Positions 47,095 to 58,036 of a stretch of 64,000 bases of DNA are shown here, in pieces (the first letter of the stretch is position 1; the number at the start of each line of letters is the position of its first letter). The notes under the pieces were generated by a model. It did no database searches and was not told the DNA's origin. It saw nothing but the letters and a program-made list of their open reading frames with translations. The position numbers and the translations under genes were made by a program. The stretch spans positions 496,001 to 560,000 of the forward strand of contig JAIXMN010000004.1 in assembly GCA_025716815.1 (NCBI GenBank), written 5' to 3'. This DNA comes from Dichotomocladium elegans. Taxonomy: Eukaryota; Mucoromycota; Mucoromycetes; Mucorales; Lichtheimiaceae.

Positions 47095-47830
47095 ATGGAT
47101 GAACTACGACGTCAAGTTGCGACCATCGCCAGAAACATGACCACCTTGATGTCGATGATCGAACCCTTGGCCGTTCAGGGCCAAAAAATCGAGGAGATGT
47201 CTGCGCAGCTGGCTCACCTCGTTGAAGCTATTGCCCAACCAGCACCAGCTTCGCAACCAGAGAGTCCCACGGTGGATGAGGAATTGGTGATCCCTCATCC
47301 AATGAAGGTCGTGGGCACGAAGTATCGACGCACCAACGTCACGAAGACGCATATAATCGACCGCGTCATCAAGCCCTATCGCCGGGACGCAGATGGCCAA
47401 GAGCTCCCGGACGCCCAGCTAAAGGGCATTTACAGTAACATCCTTGCTTTACGCAAGGTTGTCATCGAGATTGCGCTGCGTGGCCTAGGGCTTTGCACAT
47501 GCAGCGCATCAAGTGAGTGCATTTGTGGTGCACCAGTATCCAGCACCATTCCTCTTTGGAGTCAGCTCACCACTGACTACAAAAGTCGAATGGTGGAACA
47601 GTTCGAGGCCGCTGTCTGGGCGAAGCAAAAGGTGCCCATGAGCAAGTGCGCAAGGCAATGGGCAGCCATGCACATGCTGGAGGAAGGCTGGGGCACGTGG
47701 GCAAAGAAGCCACGAAATATTGGAAGAGACTATGCCAGGTACGACAATGTAACATCTCGTTCACGGTCGGTTGTATTAATAATTCTACTGTGTTGGTAGC
47801 ATGGGTACCTCTGAAAACAACGATATTTAG
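47095..47830 (+). CDS. second protein of the CACTA-like element, unknown function
   Basis: Two exons, 47095-47738 and 47800-47830, give about 224 aa. The N-terminal 50 residues look like a coiled coil (ELRRQVATIARNMTTLMSMI onward), followed by a P/E-rich linker and a basic C-terminal half with a Cys cluster (LGLCTCSASSECICGAP). It is transcribed away from the transposase gene. Many CACTA elements carry a separate DNA-binding accessory protein (TnpA-type), and this is a plausible counterpart, but I see no sequence match that proves it. Confidence 0.6.
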
Positions 47831-48426
47831 AAATGAGGTAAATCTATTAAGATAAGATGCAATGTCGACTCCCGCATAATAAATATATTTCTTCTCTAGT
47901 GCCTTGATTCCATAGTTCATTCTTTGAGTAATTGCAAAGGACGCGGAGGAACAGCTGTGTCGATTAACTTTGCCACTTGATATGGTGATAGGTGTGTGTA
48001 CCAGTGTACAAAAAGGTGTAAATCTGCAGCTACAAGGTAGGAGCAACTGCTTTCTTTGAAATGGATATTGGATAGATGTATACTAGCTAGCTGGAAGCAC
48101 TTTTCATAATCAACACAGATGAGGCAATAATAATAATGATAACATAAATAAAACATAATTCAACACTCAACAGTCTCATATTTAAATATTGGTGCGATAA
48201 TTCAAGATATTGCATGTTTTTATACAGCTCAGCGCATTATGGATTTTATAGGGGTTTCTAGGTTTTACAGGACGAGCTTCATGACGGATTTTATAGGGAT
48301 GTATAGGGTTTTGCAGGACTTAGCTTTATTACGGATTTTATAGGGTTTTATAGGGTTTTGTAGGGCCCGGGTTTTCTTGGAGAAAGTAAAATTTACCCAA
48401 AAATATCCGGACCCTATAAAACCCTA

Positions 48427-48463
48427 TAAAACCCGAAAAAATCCCCTGAAATTTTTTGCGGTG
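48427..48463 (-). repeat. right terminal inverted repeat
   Basis: 37 bp, perfect inverse of the left end. Adjacent inward sequence (48240-48425) is built from GGATTTTATAGGG-like units. Confidence 0.95.
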
Positions 48464-48911
48464 ATCGTGATCCATATCAGTTATTGTTGATGCACTTGAG
48501 ATAATCAGAGTACCCTTGTGGAGAGCTCCTTTAGAAGGAAGATGGAGGAATTGCTTTGTACTTTCTGTTTATTAACGATGTTCTACAAAGCGGATTAGGA
48601 TCCACGTATGGTGTCCCACCTTTTTCGATCTTCGAACTTTTGCGAATTTAGCCCAACCGTGACATCATTCTGAAAAAGGAAAGTGATCCTACCACTCTTC
48701 AGTCAGTCAGAGCTTCACTCCACTCCCCGTGCAACCTCATATTCACATCGCCCTTTTCTTCTTCTGGGAGAGGTTCACCTATCTAACCCATTGAGCATCC
48801 CAGTCATTTACCAAACTTACCATACCATCTCCTTCGCCTTCGCTTCCTTTTCCTTCCTTTCCCGCTCTGCCGATCCCTTAGTCCTTTCCCATTCCAATCA
48901 CTCGAATAGCC
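48464..48911. promoter_or_regulatory. Sla1 upstream region
   Basis: The 448 bp between the transposon end and the Sla1 start codon. The last about 200 bp are strongly pyrimidine-rich (CTTCC/TTTCC units, 48750-48880), as in many fungal leaders. The transposon inserted within half a kilobase of the gene. Confidence 0.5.
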
Positions 48912-51900
48912 ATGAAGTACATATCTATATCCAGAGCACTCTATGATTATACTGCCCAATCCGACGAAGAATTAACCTTCAAAGAGGACGACATTCTCTA
49001 TATCCTTGACAAGGACGAAGATCCTGACTGGTGGAAAGCTCAGCTCAAAGCGCCGTCTCTTGTAGAGGCCGGGCCAATTGGCCTTGTTCCTGCGAACTAC
49101 CTTCAGGAGGTGAGTACAGCTGCCGAGCCACCATTGAAACGCAACGAACGTGCTCATGACTTCTATTTTTATCAATTAGACCGAGCCAATTGGTACGGTT
49201 GAAGCCCTCTACGACTACACCGCACAGCAGGATGAAGAACTTTCATTCAAAGAGAACGACATTATGACTTTATACGAAAACGATGATCCCGACTGGTTTC
49301 TTGTCAAGAACAAAGCAGGTAGCATTGGTCTTATTCCGAGCAACTATATTCAGGAGGTGAGTCTTCTGTGAGGAAGCCGCGATTCCTCTATCAAAGGCAT
49401 CTCTCTCTCTAATGTGCCGGATAATATGACATTAGGTGGTTGACCAAGCGAAAGTACCCTCACCTATTCAACAGCCCCCTGTAGCAGGATTATCCGCACC
49501 CTCGGTATATCCTACTCTCTTCATCTTTACAAATGTGTTTTCGGACTAACAAATGTATATAGGTTCAATCAGATGCACTAAGCTCGTGGCAAGTTTGCGA
49601 GTACGATGCTGAGAAGAAAACGGTGAAAAACAAGGGCAATTTACTCGTCGGAAACGGAATGCTTTGTTATGGAAGCGAGACAGACAAGTCATCGCCTGTT
49701 CGGCAATTTCCCATATCAGACGTGTTTCGTTATTCCATGGATGACAGAAACGTCCATCTTGAAGTGTCCGACACCGCCGGAACATCGTTTGATTTCCAGG
49801 CCGCATCAAGCCTGGATGCGAAGGCCATTATCTCAAAAATTGGAGAGTCTCAATCGTTAGCCAATACTAATTCATTACGAGAGCAAAACGTTCACGATCC
49901 AGCTATCGCCAGCCACGATACACGAACTGATCCGGAACATAAACGTGATGCATCCGCATGCGAGCCTCGGTGGGCCATTGCACTCTATACGTTTAATGCT
50001 GAAGGCGCTGAAGAAATATCAATGAAAGAATCTGATCAGGTCCTGGTAATTGATTATATAAGCAGTGAGGAGTGGTGGACGATTGAGTACGAAGATGGAA
50101 GATCAGGCATCGTACCCGCAACATATGTGAAGTTCCAGGAAGATTACGAGGCGGAGGAAAAAGAGGCGGAGAGGCGTCGGATTGAAAATGAGGCGGCTAT
50201 TCTCCAACGCCGTTGCGAGGAAGAGGAGCAAGAGCGTCGGCGCGAACAAGAGGAACGTGCTCGCTTAGCTGAAGTGGAGAGACAGAGACGACAAGAAGCT
50301 GAAGCACGTCAAAGAGACATGGAAGCCAAACGGCGCGAACAGGAGACAAGACTTCAACCTGCTGCCATTACCACAGGTAGTGCTTCGCCCCGCCGAAGTC
50401 AGATACCGGCTCCTCCTCCGCCAGTAAAGCCTACAGGAGTAAATCACTCCGGAACTTCAATGAAGGCGATTAAGTCTGTTCCGATATCTGACAATTACTC
50501 GCCACCTGAGCGAACAAAGCAACCACAGGAACCAGGCAAACCCGACCCTTCTAAAGTCCGGACTTGGACTGACCGGACAGGCGCATTCAAGGTCGAGGCC
50601 CAGTTTATTGGATGTAATAACGATAAAATTCGGCTACACAAAATTAACGGAGTCAAAATCGATGTGCCAGTGCAGAAAATGTGCACCGATGATTTGCGAT
50701 ACATCGAACAGGAAACCGGGCAGAAACTTTTGGAGGACAGTGCTGATGATGTTCCGTTGGCACATCTGACAAACAAGAGCAGTCGTAACAAGCAAGGTTG
50801 GGACTGGTATGAGTATTTTATGAAAGCCAATGTACCCATGCACAACAGCCTACGTTATGCCTCCGCTTTTCAGGCTGAAGGTCTAGGCGAACATGATTTG
50901 GATAGCTTGACACACCGAAAGATGAAGTCCCTCGGAATGTCTGAAACGCATGTGCAACGGTTGCAACGCTTTATCGAGACCGGTATTTCCGAGCCTGCGT
51001 CTGATGAGGAACTGCCAGTCAGCAGAAAGATCAAAAAGAAGGTGTCATTTGGTGCTACGAGTATTATTGATGATAGTGACGATGAATCGGTGGGACCAAT
51101 GAATGGGAGAATGGTATCTCAGATTCAAGACGATGAACGATATGCGAGACAACTTCAAGAGGAATACAACCAAGAAGCTCAGTCACAGGCCTACTCGATA
51201 TCGCATCCTGAAATACAGCACTCGCCACCTCACGGTCATGGTGTAGGGCTAAGACGACGTGGAACCGGTCGTCCGACACCAAATAATATAGCTCCAAGAG
51301 ACGTCAATTCTGCGATGATGGACAAAATTAAGAGCCAACTAAGCTCCGAGCCTCTAAAGCCTTCACCTGTCACTCCCCCTCCCCCTCCTCGAAATAATAC
51401 AACTTCCCCTGCCCTCGTTCCCGCTTCTGTTACACCTGCTCCTGCAGAGCAACCAGCGATGACCCATTCCACTGGCTTTGCGGATGACGCCTGGGCTCCG
51501 CGCGCACCTGGATCTGCCAATACTTCAACTGATCATACTAGCGCGCTGGCTCAGACGAAAGCAGCCTGGTCCGTTCCTCCGCCGGTACCCCAGTTGTCTG
51601 CAATTCCGCCTGGTCAGAACGTTGCGTCCCAGATTCAACCTGCTCAGGCAGCTGCAGCCCTCACACCTCCACTTGCGTCTGCACCTGCACCCCAATCGCC
51701 AGCTGTACCACTACCACCCCGTCAACGACCTGTTCCAGCAGTGCCTCAACAGCACAACAAGGTTGATCCGCAGTTACTATCTCAGTGGACAAACCCAGGT
51801 GCTAATCAACCGCAAGGGCAACCACAACAACAATTCCACGCGTCTCCTTTCCAACTACAACAACAACAGCAGCAGTTATCGCAAATACAACAAAGGGGAA

Positions 51901-52915
51901 TGCAACTTAATAGCCAACAGCAGCAAGTGCTGCCGCCATCAGCAGCTTCAGCAACTCCTCAGCGCTCACCTGTAAACCAATTTTCTGTAATCCAGTCGCA
52001 ATTTATGCAATCACCCTCGATTCAACCAGGATCTTTCGGCTCTCCAGTAGTTCAAGTGCAACAAACTGGGCTCTCGCCGCGATCACCAATGAGTCAGTTT
52101 GCTACTGCGCAGCCGCAGACAGTACAATCAACCGGTGCTCAAAATGTCACATTTAATTCGTCGCCTGTTCAACAACAACGGTTTATGCAGCCACAACAGC
52201 AATCTGCAATAATCCAACAGATCCCACTTAATACCGCATTACCATCAGCCCTTGTTCCGTCGAATGTCACTGTTCAGCCACAGCCTACGGGCCAATCCAT
52301 GGCGAGTACCGCAAGCAGCCGGTCGTGGGCCTCTGCGAGTAAGATAATCTTAGATATATATATATATTATATATTCATTAACCTTCCTAAATTGTGTATC
52401 ACAGCACCGGATAATCCATTTGGTGGAGCGTCGATACAACAACACCATCCTCCCCAGCAACAAGGATCTTTTACAGGTATACCCTCGCTGCAATCCGGCC
52501 AGACATTTGCGCCCGTGACGCATAATGTTGCTGGTAATTTTCAGGGTTCGCCGCTCGTTGGTTTCAATCCAGCGCAAGCCACAGGTATTTCTTAGACTGT
52601 GCGGTGATGTATAAAAAGAGGATGGCTGCTGATTGTCTAGCGATGTTATTTAGATCCCAATGACAGATATTCAGCTTTCAAGTCTGTGAATAATTCCAGT
52701 CCGAGCGTCTTTAACACCAGTCAACAGCCACAGCAAGGTAATATACAAGTTGCGGATCAAGAGCGACGGTATATATAACACGAACATTGTATATAGTTAT
52801 GGTTGCTTTTCAACAGCCGCAGGCCACCGGCTTCGTACCTATGCAGCAGCAGCAACAGCAGCAGCAACAACAGCAACCATTTGGAAACCAGCAGCAGTTC
52901 TACAATCGCTGGTAA
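48912..52915 (+). CDS. SLA1: Sla1-type endocytic actin-patch adaptor
   Basis: Seven exons, 48912-49109, 49180-49356, 49436-49504, 49563-52338, 52405-52584, 52654-52737 and 52797-52915, give about 1200 aa. Domains are SH3-1 (residues about 5-64, ALYDYTAQSDEELTF), SH3-2 (72-125, ALYDYTAQQDEELSF), a Sla1-specific region (150-250), and SH3-3 (282-338, ALYTFNAEGAEEISM). A charged E/R coiled coil (344-410), SHD1 (about 481-537, RTWTDRTGAFKVEAQFIG) and a SAM-like SHD2 (557-624, YFMKANVPMHNSLRYA) follow. The rest is a long P/Q-rich tail with TG/LQ-type repeats (for example QTGLSPRSP, PQPTGQS, PQATGFVPMQ). Sla1 links cargo carrying NPFxD motifs to clathrin, Las17 and End3/Pan1. Intron 4 is 66 nt with no in-frame stop, so retention would keep the frame. 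Confidence 0.95.
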
Positions 52916-53499
52916 ATCGATCCTGTACATTTCCCCGTTACCATTTTGTAGACCTCATATTATCACTCCAATTTCTCATATTGCTCAAGCACGACACGTA
53001 TATAAAATTTCAGATTTACGTCCATAATGTGCGTTAGCCATCAACAGACAGTTCTTTCTTGAAATTTCGCAAAGGAGGATAATTATAACGCATACGAAGT
53101 AAAATAAAATGTCGCATAAAAATATAAAATTTGACGCATGCAATAGCCGTTAGTCAACAAAAAGTATCAATCTCTTCTTACCCCTCAACTTGGCCCGAAG
53201 GTAGCTAAGTGTACCATTGCGGGAACAGTAGCGGAACAGGGAGGAAAGGAAGGAGCCGGAGCTGTTGAGCGTCGACGGCAGAGAGGTTGGAGGAAAGAAC
53301 GAGGAGGGACGACGACGACAACACCAGCGGCAGAGGCATCGGGGGAAAGCAACGGAGGAAGCAGGATGAACAAAAGCACCTCGACGAAACGATGGTGGGG
53401 AGGCCTGTGCAGGTACAGCCAAACCACGGGTCTCACCCAAAACCCATATCTTCTCTCCTCTCGAGGCACTTGAGTTAGGCTGATATCGTAACTGTAATA
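52916..53499. other. Sla1 3' flank
   Basis: About 0.6 kb with an AATAAAAT signal near 53104. The overlapping ORFs at 53150-53478 are low-complexity (R/D/G or P/R-rich) and look non-coding. Confidence 0.45.
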
Positions 53500-54345
53500 T
53501 CAGAAGATTGCAGAATGGAACAAGGGTAACCTCTTGCCTTTTACTTTGCTCTTGACAACTGACAAAAACTGCTCAATCGGATTGAGTTCAGGCGAGTAGG
53601 GTGGAAGATAAGCACATTGGTATCTTACCAGACTCGATGTGTGTAGCGATATTCTCAGTCTCACGGATAGATACATTATCCGTTATAAAATAACGCTCTT
53701 ATGCTCTTCATTGAGAATGCGCGAACGACCCCCTCGCTTTAGGTTTCTTAAAGATGCCGTCAGGGTCCTTCTCGTACTGTAATGCCCATTGTTAACGGAC
53801 ATGGATTCCTAGTAGCCGATCGACTCAAGACCTTATCAAACATCCGTTTGAAAAACCTGACCGTGTCTTGGTCAAGGGTAGGCTGTGCAAGTGCGTTTGA
53901 TCCCCCGCTTCTTTTCATCCAAAGGTCTGCATCCTTTCGCTTGGGAATGTGTGTGTGTGTGGTAGTAAGGTCAAAGTTATCTTTGCAAGATATGCTACGC
54001 AGATGTCCAGTGCGAGAACAAACGGATTGCAGAGAGTACACATCCTTGTCAACGACATTGTCCATAGGTTCAGGACAGCCACGCTCATCAACGACATGGC
54101 CTTGACCATCTTTGTAAAAAAAAAAAAAAATAGATTGCTCATTTCAGAATGTAAATGGGTATAAAGAATAGGATTCAAAGGACAAAATGCGGACTAAGCT
54201 TTATAGAGATGGCTTTGCATGCGACTTTGCTTTGTCATCATGCGTAAAGATTTCTGGGCAAAAGGCGACATTTATTCTTGTGATGCTGCGACTTGAGAAC
54301 TCTGGCTGGTACGACTTTCAACTTTTGGGAAAACTTTGTATGTCA
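53500..54345 (-). mobile_element. second decayed Tc1/mariner-type copy with internal deletion
   Basis: Reads on the minus strand. Its left part (54345 down to about 53790) aligns with 29813-30350 of the first copy, including the run GTCGCCTTTTG.CCAGAAATC and a segment encoding YSLQSVC. Its right part (about 53690-53530) matches the DDE end (PxYSPELNPIEQF-like, seen as CCTGAACTCAATCCGATTGA). The middle of the transposase is missing. Frames are broken throughout. Confidence 0.72.
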
Positions 54346-54514
54346 TTGGTTTATTTGTTATTTTTCAAAAAGTCAGTTTTGATCATCGAGAGCAGAACCG
54401 ACCTTGTGTAGTCTTCGGAAACTTATGGATTTAGGATAAATGAAAAAAGGGATATCGTTCCGAAGAATCTGCTTGTCCTTCTCTTCTGCGTGGATCTACT
54501 AAAAACCGTGGGTA

Positions 54515-56669
54515 ATGCGGTCACTTTTGGCAAGCCTAGCGGTGATTGCAGCATGTGCACTTGGTGCACTTGCAGGAAATAGCGAGACAGGTCGCAAGAT
54601 GAGCTATCCGATTCCACCCTCCAAGAGTAAATATGTAGCACCCAAGACACCAAAGTACGATTATGCAGAAGTGCTGCACAAAAGCTATCTATTTTATCAC
54701 TCTCAAAAGTCCGGCATACTCCCTTACCAGCGATTGGCGTGGCGCGGCGATTCGTGCAAGGTGTGCGTAGGGGACTTTTACGAAGATTTATCGCGCGGCT
54801 GGTACGAGGCTGCCAACACCATGAAATGGGGCCTCCCGTTTGGATGGACAGCGACCCAGTTGGCGTTCAATATCTTTATCTTTGAGGACGCAATGAACTC
54901 GGTAAATGAGCTTGCTGAAGGGCTGGAGCTGATCAAATGGGGAGCAGGTGAGCGCTCTTTTTCCGTTATTATTTTATTTCCGATGGATGGAATAACAAGC
55001 TCTATGCCTTAGACTACCTGATGAACTGTCACCACAACGACACACACATTGTCGGGCAGCTGGGAACGGCCTCTCTTGGACCGATCTCAAAACTGATCGA
55101 GTTGGATGTTGATTTTAACTATTGGGGTCCGCCCGAAGAATATGAGCAATGGGTGCCAAGCGGACTGCCGCACAAAGCGTACTATCTGACGCCTGACAAT
55201 CCATCCTCCGAAATCGCGGGCGAGTATGCGGCTGCGATGGCTGCGATTTCAATCCCATGGGCAAAGCACAATGCGACGTTTGCTGCAGACCTGGTTGACC
55301 GTGCTAAGCGACTGTACAAATTTGCAACGGACTATCCGGGCAGCTATGTCGATTCCAAAGAAAATGCATACCAGTGGTCGACATTCTGGTACCCGTCATC
55401 GAATTACCAGGACGAGCTGGCATGGAGCGCCGCATGGATCTACGCGGCCACCAAGGACCCATATTACCTGGAGGAGGCCAAGCGCTGGTACCGGATGGAC
55501 CCCGATCTATGGTACGAGTACTCGTGGGACGAGAAAGGCGGCGGACTGCATGTCCTGCTCTACACGCTCACGAAGGACGCGTACTTTTACGACAATGCGA
55601 TGATGTATTTTAAACAGTTCCTGCCCGGGCCTGAGCAGATTGTGAAGTTCACGCCGCGCGGGCTGGCGTATATCGAGCACTGGGGCTCTGTGGGCTACTC
55701 GGGTAACGTGGCTTTCTTGATGCTTGCCTTTGCGAAGGCGATCGGCTACGACACCGCGGTGGGCAAGCAGCTCACCGAGTTTGCGCTCCAGCAGGTCAAC
55801 TATGCCCTCGGAGACTACGGGTATAGCTGGGTTGTGGGCTTTGGCGACAATTACCCGACCAAGCCATACCACAAGTCCTCGTACAACTCTTTCATTGATT
55901 ATCCTCTCCGCGGCCGCTCGCAGGACGAAGTCGAGCTGGACTTCATTGGCAGCAAGACAGAGCAGCGGTTCATTCTCTACGGAGCCGTCGAGGGTGGCCC
56001 GAGCATCGACGATACATGGTACGATGACCGCAGCAACTACGAGTATTCCGAAGTCACGCAGGACTACAATGCCGCCTGGACAGGTTAGCGAACGTTCATT
56101 TAACTCGTTTTCTTTTCTTCTTCTTCGATGTTAACCCGCATAACGCAGGTGCTATGGCGGGACTGATCGATTACTATGGCGTCGACAAATTTGAGCCATA
56201 TTCAGACTGCGGGCTCGATCTCGGCTGGAAGCATCCCAATGCCAGTACGCCGCCTGCATGGCCCGCAGATGATTGCTACCACACTTGCAACCGGAATTGC
56301 GAGCGAGGACAGCTCACGTCATCCTTTTCATGGCGCTTGCTGACCGAGCCGGACAATCTGGTCAGCCACATGGAAACGTTGTACCCCGGTCAAGGGTCCG
56401 TGCGCGCTGCTGCTATCCGTGGCCATTCGCAAGGTGAGGACCCAAGTTCTTTTGATGCGAGCGCCCATCGCGGGGAAAACAGCAACGCGCCAAAGCAGAT
56501 AGATGCGTCCTATGACGACGGCCTCTTCAAACAGCAAAGCACAGGCCAACAACAGCAACAGCAAGAAGCTGATGAGAGAAACCAAAGCACCCTATCGGCA
56601 GCGTCGACGCCATCATCAGCTTCTTTTGCGTTATTGTTGGCGATTGCACTGGTTTACATTTCATTTTAA
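54515..56669 (+). CDS. GPI-anchored glycoside hydrolase family 9 protein, catalytic aspartates replaced
   Basis: Three exons, 54515-54947, 55013-56083 and 56149-56669, give 674 aa. It has a signal peptide (residues 1-20), a GH9 domain (about 48-510) and a C-terminal Q/S/T-rich stalk followed by a hydrophobic tail (SASFALLLAIALVYISF) that fits a GPI signal. GH9 landmarks are AEVLHKSYLFYHSQKSG, LAWRGDS, YWGPPEEY and SEVTQDYNAAWTGAMAG, which keeps the acid/base glutamate. The usual YDAGD motif reads WYEAAN (residues 97-101), so both nucleophile-activating aspartates are changed. The usual HH(R/K)SS reads YHKSS. It may bind or remodel wall glucan without ordinary endoglucanase activity; that is inference. 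Confidence 0.9.
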
Positions 56670-56856
56670 TTTTGCCGCATGTTGATCGTGCGAAAAATAA
56701 ATATATCCTCAAATAAGGCTACCCCCCAACCCCAACCCCCCGGTTGGCCCATGAGGGAAAGGTTGACGACTGATATTCTGACAATGCACAGTAGAACTAT
56801 CCTTCTTTATGAATGGTCTCTTTTGCGTGAGCCTATTCCTTTCCATCCATAGATCA

Positions 56857-58036
56857 TCACTCTGACGCTGGCGGTAAACCATGGTTCGCCGCTTCCGGAT
56901 AGGCATACATGGACTCCCGTAGCTTTCGTAACTGGCTATCTGACATATTATGGCATTGGCGCTGGCAGTTATGGTTCCTAGATGATCCACCGCATCGATA
57001 GCAGCTGATGTGGAAAGAAAAGGGGTTCAATAAATGGGGGGAGGGGCCAGGAGGTGGCATCCACATTCGGAAACTTACAACTCTTTACCACACCGGCAAC
57101 GAATGGTGTTGCAGCCGGACTAAACAAAAAAACATGGTCATACAACAGTAATTATTTGGAGGAGAGGGAATATATCACTTACACTGCGCATGACCATTTC
57201 CTTACATTGCGGACACTGAGTCCATCCCTGTTCGTCCGCGACCTTGCGCGCTAGGATCGAGTTTTCTCGTGAGAGTCGTCTGGTCTTCCATTCAGGTGTT
57301 GTTCGCTTCCAGCACCTTCGGTCATTTCTACATGGTCTGCCTGAAGGACCAGGAGTAGTGGAATGGTCATACAAAGCATTCTTCTCTTTTCTACTTCTTT
57401 TCTTTACCGGGATGCCAGGGAGTCTCGCAGATCAAACATATGGGCCGCTCACACTCATAGCACTCGCCGTAGCTATCCTCCTCATACCCTCCACTTTCAT
57501 CGTATAGCTCGAACAAAGCACCGCAGTCAGGATAAGGGCAAGTGCCCTACGCATACATACCCCCCCCATCATGCGCGCACACACATTGAATAAGGGACAC
57601 GTTCTTTCCATAACCCGTCTCTCCTCCTCCTCCCCACCCTTTTTTTTTTCTGGCAAACGTGTTGTGTTTATACCTTGGAATCAAAACACGTATGCACCAG
57701 AAGCGCCTTCCACCAGTCATTGATTTCATGTTCTTCAAAGATACCCCTCGTGTGGATGCGGTCCAGCCGATAGTGCTGGTTACAAGCATTTTCGGGGCAT
57801 CGTACCATGGTGTATTCGATTTGAGGGGTTTTAAGGTGCGACAGGAGATACTGTGTCAAGCAGGGCCCGCATACATGGTGTACACACCTGCTATTGGCTT
57901 GAAAAGTTTTGGGCTTGTCATCCAGACAGATGATACATTGAGGCATTATCGAACCGAGTGAAGAGACATCAAGGGTTGGGTGCGAAGTCACTTTGCATCT
58001 TTTATAGATGTTCCTCAGGACGTGGCTAAGCTTCAA
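56857..58036 (-). CDS. RBR-type (RING-IBR-RING) E3 ubiquitin ligase
   Basis: Five exons, 58036-57674, 57546-57408, 57340-57183, 57119-57079 and 57004-56857, give up to 282 aa. RING1 begins CIICLDDKPKTF with HHVCGPCLTQYL. The IBR is CPYPDCGALFELYD with CYECERPICLICETPWHPG. The Rcat/RING2 is CPQCKEMVMRSSGCNTIRC with FCYRCGG, where the Cys after SG is the expected catalytic, thioester-forming residue. No UBA, UBL or Ariadne domain is seen, so this is a minimal RBR. The start is uncertain; the second in-frame ATG at 57946 lies just before RING1 and may be the real one. Substrates are unknown. Confidence 0.87.

Larger units (their letters stand above)
43094..48463. mobile_element. complete CAC-ended DNA transposon (CACTA-like, Tnp2 transposase)
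   Basis: A 5,370-bp element with perfect 37-bp terminal inverted repeats (43094-43130 and 48427-48463) beginning CACCGCAAAAAATTTC. A 4-bp direct repeat, ATCG, lies immediately outside both ends (43090-43093 and 48464-48467) and is a probable target-site duplication. The subterminal regions carry repeated GGGTTTTATAGGG-like units on both sides. Inside are an eight-exon, stop-free Tnp2-like transposase gene on the minus strand and a divergent second gene on the plus strand. Identical ends and open frames imply recent insertion. CACTA elements usually give 3-bp duplications, so the exact superfamily is open. Confidence 0.88.
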
